Origin: a bacterium
Lineage (GTDB): Bacteria > Actinomycetota > Acidimicrobiia > Spongiisociales > Spongiisociaceae
DNA: 64,000 bases
Direction: 5' to 3'
Assembly (NCBI GenBank): GCA_028820935.1
Contig: JAPPHZ010000009.1
Coordinates: 178,923 to 242,922, forward strand
Part shown: positions 35,093 to 43,309 of the stretch, in pieces
Position numbering within the stretch: the first letter of the stretch is position 1
How the letters are laid out: the number at the start of each line of letters is the position of its first letter
Position numbers and translations under genes: made by a program
Notes under the pieces: generated by a model
Seen by the model: only the letters and a program-made list of their open reading frames with translations
Databases searched by the model: none
Told to the model about the DNA's origin: nothing

Positions 35093-35122
35093 AATAGATC
35101 ACAACATCATTCCAAGTGTCAA
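35093..35122 (-). promoter_or_regulatory. Promoter of the 59-residue protein gene
   Basis: On the minus strand TTGACA (35117-35122) is followed after 18 bp by TCTATT (35093-35098), a fair sigma-70-type pair. The ATG begins eight bases after the -10, where transcription would start, so translation would be leaderless. A 15-bp motif shared with two other promoter-proximal sites lies just upstream of the -35 (35130-35144). Confidence 0.6.
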
Positions 35123-35194
35123 TACCTGGTTTTCGCGTTCTCTTCGTTTCCTACTCGGACGTGATCCGTCGGGCCCGGGCCGCGAGATGAATGA

Positions 35195-36610
35195 TCAGGA
35201 CACCCGGGTGAAGCCGATCCCGAGGAAGCGGGCGACGACACCTACCTCAGCAGCCAGGGATCCCGGGGCGGCCGCGCTGTGATGGTTGGCGCCGGCCAGC
35301 GCCCAGCGACGCCATGCCTCGCCCACCGGCTGCCCGCCCGCGAAGCGGAAAGCGCCTCCCACCGTGGGGCTGTCCGGGAACGACCTGCCGGTGATCTCTC
35401 CCTCGGCGGCGATGAGCCGGAAGCCGCTCGGCTCGTCGTGGTGGGGGGTGAACCCCACCAGGGTGGCCGGGCCGGGCGGCAACTCGAACCAGGCGCTGAG
35501 GCCTGTCATAGGGTCCGACCGGAACCACGGGTTCGGCTGCAGCCGGGGACGGGTGCCGTCACCGCACCAGCCGAGATCGTGCTCCCCTGAGTTGGCGATG
35601 GCCGCCTCGCCTGTCTCGAAGTCGATCGCCTCGATCTCGTGGTACAGGGCCGCGCCACCCAGCCGCTTGGCGACCAGCATTGCCACCGCGGTGAGCACGT
35701 CGCCGGCGCAGGCCCACGGCACGCCCCTCGTCGTCTCCCGGCCGATGCCGAAGCAGGGGGTGACCCCCGGCTCCTCGCCGAACCTGATCTCCGCCACGTG
35801 GCAGTTCATGGCCCCGGCATCGAAGTTGCGGGCCCTATCCAGTTCCTCCACCGCCGCCGCCAGCCGCAGAGAGCGCGTCCTGCCCTCCCGGTCTTCCGTC
35901 GCGTCCTCGTACGTGCTCGCCAGCTCGGCCTCCAGTCCCGACACATCGGAAACTCCCAGGTAGAGAGTCCGGATCTCGGCCGGATCGACGGGGATGAGCT
36001 CGATGCCGGTGGCGGCCCTCAGGACCTCATCATCGATATCAACGCAGTCGTATCCGTCGATGGGACGACCCACCCGGGCGATCCGCGCCGATGCCAATGA
36101 GCGGGCCACCGCAGCCGCGCCTGCCGTTCTCGCCAGCTTCTCGACGGCCGGCTCGTCGCGTATCCCGCCCACCACCAGCTCGAACGGCCTTCCCGATCGG
36201 ACCAGCAGGTTGGTCAGCATGGGCGTGCCCACCGTCGCGCCCATCGTGGTGATATCCGACTGGTCGAACCCCGCCCGGAGCCTCCGGTTCTGCTGCACCG
36301 CCCACACCACCACCGGCAGGTCGCCCAACCGATCCAGCGCCGCCATGGCGTACGTGGGAGGGACTGCCATCGACTGCGCCACCACGAGCACCTGCGCGCC
36401 GGCAGCCCCGATCTCTTCCGCTGCCGTGGTCCCCGCCTCCGGCGAGTCGACCATGCCCGACCACACCACATCGACGCCCGCCCCCTGCAACCGCTCGACC
36501 ACTTCGTCAAGCAGGCCCCGCCGTTCGGAGCGGAAGGATGCCCCCCCGGCACTGGACTCCCAGAACTCCCAGTACGGAAGCATCACCGCACCCGAGACCC
36601 TGGCTCTCAT
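35195..36610 (-). CDS. L-fucose/L-arabinose-isomerase-like protein (copy 2)
   Basis: A 471-residue paralog of the protein encoded at 29919-31334. The same landmarks are present: VLVVAQSMAVPPTYAMAALD, FDAGAMNCHVAEIRFGEEPG, CAGDVLTAVAMLVAKRLGG and GANHHSAAAPG. I start at ATG 36610, which has GGAGG five bases ahead and gives exactly the length of copy 1; the longer frame to 36880 adds a 90-residue Ser/Arg-rich segment without similarity. The two copies bracket the dienelactone hydrolase and exporter genes. Their divergence suggests different substrates. Confidence 0.82.
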   Translation of the reverse strand: MRARVSGAVMLPYWEFWESSAGGASFRSERRGLLDEVVERLQGAGVDVVWSGMVDSPEAGTTAAEEIGAAGAQVLVVAQSMAVPPTYAMAALDRLGDLPVVVWAVQQNRRLRAGFDQSDITTMGATVGTPMLTNLLVRSGRPFELVVGGIRDEPAVEKLARTAGAAAVARSLASARIARVGRPIDGYDCVDIDDEVLRAATGIELIPVDPAEIRTLYLGVSDVSGLEAELASTYEDATEDREGRTRSLRLAAAVEELDRARNFDAGAMNCHVAEIRFGEEPGVTPCFGIGRETTRGVPWACAGDVLTAVAMLVAKRLGGAALYHEIEAIDFETGEAAIANSGEHDLGWCGDGTRPRLQPNPWFRSDPMTGLSAWFELPPGPATLVGFTPHHDEPSGFRLIAAEGEITGRSFPDSPTVGGAFRFAGGQPVGEAWRRWALAGANHHSAAAPGSLAAEVGVVARFLGIGFTRVS

Positions 36611-37057
36611 GGTGTCCTCCATGGCATGGCGGACAGGGTAGGGCATGGAAGGCATCCGTGACCGACCCCTACCCTCGACCGTCGTGCCGGAACGCGTGAT
36701 CGGGGCGCCTTGCAGTACGGTGACCCGCAACCTCGCCACCGAGGTCGTACTCGAACCAGACGATGACCCGGTGCCGCTCCCGAGCGTCGTGCAGCTGGAT
36801 TCGACTTTCAACGTCTCGGTATCCCGTCTCGGTCGGCTCAGCGGCGAGCGGATGCGCCAGGTCTGCACCGCTTTGGCCACAGCCGTAGGAGGGTGCTGAA
36901 AAAGGCGGGGATCGGTTGGCCCGCGATGCTTCTACCTGCGGGTTTCGTTTCGGGCCAACGGGACGTTTTTCAGTACCCTCCTAGACTGCCGATAGCGTCG
37001 ATTCCACGCGGCCACGGGACCGACGGATCCCCAAGGCCATACTGCAAGGAGGCAAGC
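36611..37057. other. Divergent intergenic region with a 98-bp hairpin element
   Basis: The gap between two divergent genes holds an inverted-repeat element at 36886-36983. The outer arms (TAGGAGGGTGCTGAAAAA and TTTTTCAGTACCCTCCTA) have one mismatch, and the inner arms (GTTGGCCCG / CGGGCCAAC) are perfect. A single right half of the same element is at 53079-53111. Because the neighbours are divergent, it is not a shared terminator and is more likely a miniature transposable element. The rest (36611-36885) has no gene I can support. Confidence 0.6.
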
Positions 37058-38179
37058 ATGACGACCGAGACCCGTATCGAGTTCTCTGAGGCGGTCGGCA
37101 GAAGGATCCGCCTCGGCAGTTGGGAAGACCAGAAGATCTCCACCTACCGGAAGATCCGGGAGGCTGTGGCCGAGGAGCGCTGGGACCATGCCGCAGATCT
37201 GGCCGACTACTTCATCGACGAGGCCAGCGTCTGCTTCATCCTCTACCGCCAGTGGATCAACGACCTGAGCAACTTCCTGCAGAAGAACGGCGTGTCTCCT
37301 GAAGAAGTGGCCGCCATCAACGCCGACATCGTCACCAAGATCACCCTCCCGGACGGCTCGTCCTGGAACGCCCACCGCCACTGGGACCGTTTCAAGCGGG
37401 AGCAGAGAAAGCTGCTCTCCCACCTCTTCCGGGCCGAGCCCGATCAAGCGCTTGCCGCTCTCGACTCCATGAAGGAAACGTGGCGGCAGACCCACGACCG
37501 GGACGTCGATCACACCTACGGCCTCATGTCGGAGATACAGGAGCGTTTCGGCGGGCAGGGCATCGTGGATATGTACAAGGTCGTGCTGGAGCCCCTGTTC
37601 GCCTGGCGCTACGAGAAGTTCGACATCGATAAGCACCCCTGGGACGAAGCCCTCGAGACGCTGATGAACGTGGCGTGCGAGTCCATGCGAGGCCACCTGG
37701 TAGGGCCGGAACGCACCGGTGACTTCGAGCTGATCGAGACCGACGATCGCTTCATCCTGCGGTTCGACCCCTGCGCATCCGGCCAGCGCACCATCCGGGG
37801 AGACTGGATTGAGGGGACCCCGGCCCGGATGGAGCCCCCGTACAACTGGGGCGTTAGCCAGGAGGAGGCCTCCTGGAATCATTACCAGAAGGGCGTCTGC
37901 CTCTACTGCGCCCACTGCATCATCCTGATGGAGGAGATGCCGATGGACCGGTTCGGCTACCCGGTCCGTACCGTGGACCCGCCCATCTACCCGGACACCG
38001 ATCCCGACCCCGATGTGCGGCAGAAGTGCCAGTGGGAGATGTTCAAGGATCCCACCCAGGTCCCCGAGGAGTACTACACCAGGGTGGGACGCAAGAAGCC
38101 GGATGTCTTCGGCTCGTCGAACTTCGATGCTCCTCCCATGCCGGACGCCGGCTCGCTGGGACTACCCGGCACGGGATAG
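37058..38179 (+). CDS. Uncharacterised cytoplasmic protein with C-terminal Cys cluster
   Basis: 373 residues beginning at ATG 37058, with GGAGG five bases upstream. The first 220 residues are mostly helical and rich in Trp, Tyr, Arg and acidic residues. The C-terminal third has several cysteines, including FDPCASGQ, a C-x-x-C-x-x-C (CLYCAHC) and QKCQWEMF, suggesting a metal or cluster site. No signal or membrane segment is present. The alcohol dehydrogenase gene follows after 3 bp and the phosphotriesterase-like gene after that, so it belongs to a catabolic operon. I do not recognise the family; a hydrolase or a cofactor-binding enzyme are both conceivable. Confidence 0.75.
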   Translation: MTTETRIEFSEAVGRRIRLGSWEDQKISTYRKIREAVAEERWDHAADLADYFIDEASVCFILYRQWINDLSNFLQKNGVSPEEVAAINADIVTKITLPDGSSWNAHRHWDRFKREQRKLLSHLFRAEPDQALAALDSMKETWRQTHDRDVDHTYGLMSEIQERFGGQGIVDMYKVVLEPLFAWRYEKFDIDKHPWDEALETLMNVACESMRGHLVGPERTGDFELIETDDRFILRFDPCASGQRTIRGDWIEGTPARMEPPYNWGVSQEEASWNHYQKGVCLYCAHCIILMEEMPMDRFGYPVRTVDPPIYPDTDPDPDVRQKCQWEMFKDPTQVPEEYYTRVGRKKPDVFGSSNFDAPPMPDAGSLGLPGTG

Positions 38180-38182
38180 CCG

Positions 38183-39208
38183 GTGCGCGCCGCGGTCCTC
38201 AGGGAATACGGTGGGCCGCTCGAACTGACCGAGATACCCGATCCGGTCCCGGGGCCCGGACAGGTCGTGGTCGACATCCGGGCGTGCGGCGTCTGCGGGA
38301 GCGACCTGTTCCTTCAGAAGGGCGGCTTCGATTCAACCCTGCCGGTCATCCCCGGGCACGAGGCGGCCGGAGTGGTGTCGTCCCTGGGGCCCGGAGTCGA
38401 TGCGGTTGGCACGGGCCAGCCGGTGGCTCTCTACTACATCGACTACTGCGGGACGTGCCGCATATGTCGGTCCGGCCGGGTCAACATGTGCCTGGGCGTG
38501 CGCCGCATGGGCGTGGAGTTCAACGGCGCCTTTGCCGAGCGGGTGGTCATCCCCGCCCGGTCGGTCATTCCGGTGAGCGAACGTGACGATCCCGCCGCCG
38601 TCGCGGTGCTCACCGATGCGGTGGCCACGCCCTACCACGCTCTGGTTCAGCGGGCCGGCGCCCGGCCCGGCGAGACGGTGGTGGTGTTCGGGATCGGAGG
38701 CATCGGGGCCAACGCCGTCCAGCTGGCCGCCTACCTGGGCTGCCGCGTGATCGCGGTGAGCCGCTCCGACACCAGCCTCGAGTTGGGCCTGCGGATGGGG
38801 GCCGAGGTCGCTATCAGGACGGGCCCCAACATCGCCGAGCGGGTCCGGGAGGCAGCCGGACCGGGAGGACCCGACATCATCATCCAGACGGTGGGGTCGG
38901 CCGAGGTCTTCGCTCAAGCGGTGGCGTCTGCCGGCATCGGCTGCCGGGTGATCGCGGTCGGCGCCACCCTGGACCCCTTCCCCGTAAACGCCATGGACCT
39001 GATCTGGAGGGAGGCCGCCCTGTCGGGCTCCCGGGGCTTCACCCCCCAGGACATCCGGGAGGTGCTTGACCTCCACCGTGAGGGCGCCATCACCACCGAC
39101 CACCTGGTCGGGAATCGGCGGCCCCTCGATCAGGTCAACGAGGCGCTGGACGATCTCCGGACCGGGCGGGTGGTCCGCTCGGTGATCGGCTTCGGATCGG
39201 GTTGGTGA
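38183..39208 (+). CDS. Zinc-dependent medium-chain alcohol dehydrogenase
   Basis: A 341-residue MDR enzyme. The catalytic-zinc motif is GHEAAGVV, the structural-zinc cysteines are in YCGTCRICRSGRVNMC, and the NAD-binding motif is GIGGIGANAVQLA. It oxidises a small alcohol or polyol with NAD(P). The GTG start is 3 bp after the upstream unknown gene, and its stop overlaps the next gene's GTG (GTGA). Context suggests catabolism of the same compound handled by the two neighbours. The substrate is not determined by sequence. Confidence 0.9.
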   Translation: MRAAVLREYGGPLELTEIPDPVPGPGQVVVDIRACGVCGSDLFLQKGGFDSTLPVIPGHEAAGVVSSLGPGVDAVGTGQPVALYYIDYCGTCRICRSGRVNMCLGVRRMGVEFNGAFAERVVIPARSVIPVSERDDPAAVAVLTDAVATPYHALVQRAGARPGETVVVFGIGGIGANAVQLAAYLGCRVIAVSRSDTSLELGLRMGAEVAIRTGPNIAERVREAAGPGGPDIIIQTVGSAEVFAQAVASAGIGCRVIAVGATLDPFPVNAMDLIWREAALSGSRGFTPQDIREVLDLHREGAITTDHLVGNRRPLDQVNEALDDLRTGRVVRSVIGFGSGW

Positions 39209-40293
39209 GCGCCATTCCGGGGTCGGATGAACGCGCTCGGGCGATGACAGTTCGGGGACCGGTTCCGGTCTCCGAACTGGGTCCCACCCACGTCCACGAA
39301 CACCTGTACATGGACTGCCGGCCGATCCTCCGCATCCACGGCTACCCGGCGGTATCGGAAGCGCCGCTGACCCTGGAGACCGCCGCCGAGGCGCGGTGGA
39401 ACCCGGGCGGCTTCCCCGACAACTACCACCAGACCGATCCCGATCAGGTCGTGGCCGAGTTGGAGCCGTTCCGTGCCGCGGGCGGTCGCACCATCGTGGA
39501 CGTGACCCCCAGCCACCTGTCACGAGACCCCGGCATCCTGGGGCGGATCGCGGAGCGGAGCGGCGTCCAGGTGATCATGGGAGGCGGCTACTACCTGGCC
39601 GGAAGCCACCCACCCGGCACCGCCGAGCGGGCCACGGAAGCCATAGCCGGCGAACTGATCGACGAGTGGTGCCACGGCGTGGGCGACACCGGTGTCCGTC
39701 CCGGGATCATCGGCGAGATCGGAACCGGCAACCCGGTGCACCCGGAGGAGGAACGTGTAGTCCGGGCCGCGGCGTGGGCCCATCTCGAGACGGGCCTGCC
39801 GATCAGTATCCATGTCCACCCGTGGGGCTTCGAGGGCGGATACGTGCTCGACGTCCTCGAGGCAGAGGGGGTCGACCCCTGCCGGGTGATCCTGGGCCAC
39901 ATGAACACGGCGGTCGGCCATCCGCCCTATCTGGTTGATCTGCTGGGTCGGGGAGCCAACCTCGGCTTCGATCTGATGGGCTTCGACCACTCGCTGATCG
40001 GCCTGGGCAAGTACCCGCCCAGCGACTTCGACGTGGTGGCGCGGATTTCCGACCTGGCCGAGCAAGGCTTCGCCGACCAGCTGTTCGTCTCGCAGGACAT
40101 GGGCGGGGTGAAGACCCGCCTGCTGGCCTACGGGGGCTGGGGATACGCCCATATCCTCGATCACATCGTCCCGCTACTCCGGAGCGCGGGCTGGGGCGAT
40201 GCGGAGGTGGAAACCCTGATGGTCGCCAACCCGGCCCGGCTGCTGGAGATTCCCGGCCTGGCCTCGGATACCACGAACGATCGGCCTACGTGA
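39205..40293 (+). CDS. Phosphotriesterase/amidohydrolase family protein
   Basis: About 362 residues of the phosphotriesterase-like (PHP) branch of amidohydrolases. Metal-site motifs are THVHEHL near the N-terminus, Glu in IGEIGTG (instead of the carboxylated Lys of true phosphotriesterases), SIHVHPWG, ILGHMN and SQDMG. Many such proteins are lactonases. The GTG overlaps the dehydrogenase stop; ATG 39244 is an alternative start. The C-terminus (LASDTTNDRPT) runs directly into an SDR gene fragment, so the last residues may have been altered by a deletion. Confidence 0.85.
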   Translation: MSAIPGSDERARAMTVRGPVPVSELGPTHVHEHLYMDCRPILRIHGYPAVSEAPLTLETAAEARWNPGGFPDNYHQTDPDQVVAELEPFRAAGGRTIVDVTPSHLSRDPGILGRIAERSGVQVIMGGGYYLAGSHPPGTAERATEAIAGELIDEWCHGVGDTGVRPGIIGEIGTGNPVHPEEERVVRAAAWAHLETGLPISIHVHPWGFEGGYVLDVLEAEGVDPCRVILGHMNTAVGHPPYLVDLLGRGANLGFDLMGFDHSLIGLGKYPPSDFDVVARISDLAEQGFADQLFVSQDMGGVKTRLLAYGGWGYAHILDHIVPLLRSAGWGDAEVETLMVANPARLLEIPGLASDTTNDRPT

Positions 40294-40574
40294 TCGGTAA
40301 GGCCGGGATCGTCGCCATGACCCGGGGCCTGGCCCGCTCGTTCGGTCCGCACGGAATCCTGGTCAACACCATCTCGCCCGGCCAGATCAACACCCCGATG
40401 CAACACCTGGACAACCCTCCGGAGATGTCCGGACGCACGGCCGCCCAGTGCCCCTTGGGCCGGACGGGCCGCCCGGAGGAGGTGGCGGCGGTGGCGCTGT
40501 TCCTCGCCTCCCGGCACGCCAGCTTCGTGAACGGCGCCACCATCAACGTCAGCGGCGGCCTGGTGATGTACTAG
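40281..40574 (+). pseudogene. C-terminal half of an SDR dehydrogenase gene
   Basis: This frame starts at the catalytic SAYVIGK and continues to a normal end (VSGGLVMY). It matches the C-terminal half of the intact SDR at 15500-16255, including TPMQHLDN and VFLASRHASF-like blocks. The Rossmann half with the TGxxxGIG cofactor motif is absent, so the product cannot bind NAD. It overlaps the end of the phosphotriesterase-like gene in another frame, which fits a deletion that joined the two. The GTG at 40290 could still start a 94-residue peptide. Confidence 0.82.
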
Positions 40575-40684
40575 CCCTGACAATCATGGACCGTGGAACG
40601 CCCCGGCCCATCGCCGCCGAGCGTCACGCCTTATGTCGTCGATGTCGCGAGATGACTCAGACCGGAACGTACCCGCGGCGCCGC

Positions 40685-41272
40685 TCAGCCGACCGTTACG
40701 CCCGCTCCGCGTAGATGCTCGACCGCCGCATCCCCGTCACCGGGGTCCAGGTTGACCGCGGCGGTGGCGGCGAGGAGCACGGTCGTATCGAACCCTTCCC
40801 CGGCCGAGTCGAGGGCCGTGTCCTTCACGCAATAGTCGAGGGCCAGCCCCACCACCACGACGCGCCCGCAGCCCGCAGCCCTGATCATGGAAGCCAGGGC
40901 GGTGGGAATCTCCTCGCCCGACACCGGATCCCGCATCGTGAATCCCGAGTACCCGTCCTCCCCGCCGGCGCCCTTGTGGACGCTGGGACCTTCGATCCGG
41001 AGGTCGGGGTGGAAGTCGGCTCCGGCCGTCCCGGCCACGCAGTGGACCGGCCAGATGCCCCCGTCGATGGCGAAGTGCGGGGTGCGCGCCGGGTGCCAGT
41101 CCTGCGTGTAGAAAACGGATGCGCCCGCCTCCAACGCCAGGGAGATCTGGTGGTTCACCGCCGGAACCACCTCCGTGTCCCCGCCCGGAACGTACAGGCT
41201 TCCCCCCGGATCGGAGAAGTCGTTCTGGACGTCCACCACGATCAGCGCGGTGTCCGGTGCATAAATGGTCAC
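40685..41272 (-). CDS. pncA: Nicotinamidase (isochorismatase-fold)
   Basis: A 195-residue cysteine hydrolase that converts nicotinamide to nicotinate and ammonia. The catalytic triad is visible: Asp in VVDVQNDFSDPGGSL, Lys in PSVHKGAGG and Cys in GLALDYCVKDTALD. Metal ligands are in TQDWHP. It is divergent from the nicotinate phosphoribosyltransferase gene with 34 bp between starts, so the two share a promoter region and form the NAD salvage route. Confidence 0.9.
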   Translation of the reverse strand: MTIYAPDTALIVVDVQNDFSDPGGSLYVPGGDTEVVPAVNHQISLALEAGASVFYTQDWHPARTPHFAIDGGIWPVHCVAGTAGADFHPDLRIEGPSVHKGAGGEDGYSGFTMRDPVSGEEIPTALASMIRAAGCGRVVVVGLALDYCVKDTALDSAGEGFDTTVLLAATAAVNLDPGDGDAAVEHLRGAGVTVG

Positions 41273-41306
41273 ATCGTCAGGGTACCTGCTCGGTTAACGT
41301 GGCGGC

Positions 41307-42836
41307 GTGCTCACCGAGGGCATCCTGTCCACCGATCATTACCAGCTGACCATGGCTCAGCTCTACCACAGCCATGGTCTGGCCGACCGGACCGCCCAGT
41401 TCGACTACCACTTCCGTCACTATCCCGACTACGGCGACCACCAGGCCGGATACTGCATCACCGCCGGCCTAGGACCGCTGGTCGACTGGATGGAGCACAC
41501 CTGGTTCGGACCCGCTGAGGCGGACGCCCTGCGCACCGTGCGAACCAGTTCCGGGAAGCGTCTCTTCGGGGAGCCCTTCATCGAATGGCTGGCCCGATCG
41601 GACGGGTTCGCGTCCCTCTCGATGTGGGCGATTCCCGAAGGCCGGGTGGTGCATCCCAAGACGCCGGTCGTGACCGTCGAGGCGCCGCTGGCCGTGGCCC
41701 AACTACTGGAGACCCCCCTGCTGAACCGGCTCAACTACGCCACGCTGGTGGCCACCAAGACCTCCCGGGCGGTGGAGGCGGCCGGAGGGACTGCGGTGCT
41801 GGAGTTCGGGATGCGACGGGCGCCCGGTCCGGCGGCCGATTCGGCGACCCGAGCGGCTCTCATCGGCGGCGCCGCCGGGTCGTCCAACTTCGCCACCTCC
41901 CACCGGCTGGGCTTCGTCTCGCGCGGCACCCATGCCCATTCGCTGGTCCAGGTGTTCATCGCCGAATCGGGAAGCGAGTTGGAGGCCTTCAGAGCCTACG
42001 CCGACCTGTACCCGGATGACTGCCTGCTACTGGTCGACACCATCAACACCCTTGAGTCGGGTCTTCCCAACGCCATCACCGTGTTCGAGGAGTTGAGGAG
42101 AAAGGGCCATCGACCCGTAGGGATCCGGCTCGATTCGGGCGACCTGGCCTACCTGGCGGTGCGGTCTGCGGCCATGCTCGACGGGGCCGGCTTCGAGGAC
42201 GTGGCGATCGTGCTCTCCTCCGACCTGGACGAACTCACCATCTGGCAGATACGCAACCAGATCCTGGAGGAGGCCGGGCACTACCGGATGGATGCTGCAC
42301 GCCTGCTGGACCGGCTCGTCTACGGAGTGGGTACCCGCCTGGTCACCTCGGACGGTTGCCCGAGCCCCAACGGCGTGTTCAAGCTGGTAGCGGTCAAGGA
42401 CTCGGGCAGCGAGTGGACCGCGGCGATCAAGATCTCCGAGACGCCCGCCAAGGTGCTGGAGCCGGGCCGTAAACGGCTGTGGAGGATCTATGACCATCGA
42501 GGAACGGCCACCGCCGATCTGATCACCCTCGAAGGCTTCGACCCGAGCGCCCGGCCTATCCACCTGGTCCACCCCAACCATCCCGAGGTGGGCCGGGCCC
42601 TGACCGCCCGCCAGGTATCGGAGGTGGAACCGCTCCGCATGAAGGTGCTGGAGGCCGGCAGGCGGGTTGCCGGTGACGTCGGCGATCTCGAAGCGGCCAG
42701 AGCACGGCGGTCAGCGGATCTCTCCCGTCTGGATCCCGGAGTACGGCGGCTGGTCAACCCCCACACCTACCACGTGTCGCTGAGCCCGGAGCTGTCCAAT
42801 CTCAAGCAGGAACTGATCGCCGGCCTCCAGATGTGA
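41307..42836 (+). CDS. pncB: Nicotinate phosphoribosyltransferase
   Basis: A 509-residue enzyme that joins nicotinate to PRPP in NAD salvage. Family marks are [17 protein letters not shown] at the N-terminus, [10 protein letters not shown], the region [20 protein letters not shown] around the phosphorylated-His-equivalent site, and [12 protein letters not shown]. The GTG start lacks a strong ribosome-binding site. The length fits the actinobacterial form with an extended C-terminus. Confidence 0.92.
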   Translation: MLTEGILSTDHYQLTMAQLYHSHGLADRTAQFDYHFRHYPDYGDHQAGYCITAGLGPLVDWMEHTWFGPAEADALRTVRTSSGKRLFGEPFIEWLARSDGFASLSMWAIPEGRVVHPKTPVVTVEAPLAVAQLLETPLLNRLNYATLVATKTSRAVEAAGGTAVLEFGMRRAPGPAADSATRAALIGGAAGSSNFATSHRLGFVSRGTHAHSLVQVFIAESGSELEAFRAYADLYPDDCLLLVDTINTLESGLPNAITVFEELRRKGHRPVGIRLDSGDLAYLAVRSAAMLDGAGFEDVAIVLSSDLDELTIWQIRNQILEEAGHYRMDAARLLDRLVYGVGTRLVTSDGCPSPNGVFKLVAVKDSGSEWTAAIKISETPAKVLEPGRKRLWRIYDHRGTATADLITLEGFDPSARPIHLVHPNHPEVGRALTARQVSEVEPLRMKVLEAGRRVAGDVGDLEAARARRSADLSRLDPGVRRLVNPHTYHVSLSPELSNLKQELIAGLQM

Positions 42837-43058
42837 CCCTCGTCCGCCGCGGTTGGTAGCCAGGTCGAGACAGAGCTACGAGAGATCGCAGCTGTGCGGA
42901 GGCCTGCCCCGGTTCCTCCCCCATCGTCCCAGCGAACCAACGTAGCCGGGTCAGGTCCCCGGCGCAGCCGGATGCATCCGACCGGCCCGCGAGCTCACAG
43001 GACGCACCCGACCAAATGGCGTACCGACCAAGGCTGCGAAAGTCGTGCCTCCGGCCCA

Positions 43059-43244
43059 GGGCCCGCCCCCACCACCACCGTTCCGGTTTGTAGCATGGCC
43101 GGCCATGCCTTGCCTGCGGCCGGACCGGCCTTCGCTCCATGAATCTCTGTTCCCTTCGGCTGACCGTTCCGATCGGCTTTCGTGCTAACGGCCAGTGTCG
43201 GTGCTTGGCACTAATCAACATATACCGGAGTTGTGACAAGTCAA
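43059..43244 (-). ncRNA. Candidate structured RNA / dispersed repeat, copy A
   Basis: A 186-bp intergenic block that is clearly related to 55646-55837. Conserved parts on the minus strand are ATATGTTGA-TA, GCCAAGCACC, CCGATCGG, GGGAACA-AG, GGAGCGAA and GGTGGTGGTGGGGG-GGGCCC. A promoter-like pair (TTGACT at 43239-43244, TATGTT at 43217-43222, 16 bp apart) would start transcription into the block. Each copy can form a 9-bp stem (here CTGGCCGTT with AACGGTCAG). It lies in the 473-bp gap between two convergent genes (42837-43309), where no gene is seen. A non-autonomous mobile repeat is the main alternative. Confidence 0.5.
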
Positions 43245-43309
43245 CCCCATTTCGAGAGAACGCGAAATTATTTGCGAGCCGGGACGAGTCACTGCGAGTG
43301 GGTACTTCG

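Noticed and set aside
35117..35122. A transposon end or attachment site at the A/T-rich patch near 35.1 kb
   Set aside because: The A/T richness is explained by a promoter; no flanking direct repeats were found.
36611..36880. A 90-residue N-terminal extension of the isomerase-like protein
   Set aside because: Low-complexity Ser/Arg-rich sequence without similarity; the ATG at 36610 has a good ribosome-binding site and gives the same length as the paralog.
40290..40574. A functional 94-residue protein
   Set aside because: It lacks the whole cofactor-binding half of the SDR fold and overlaps the end of another gene, so a broken gene is the better call.
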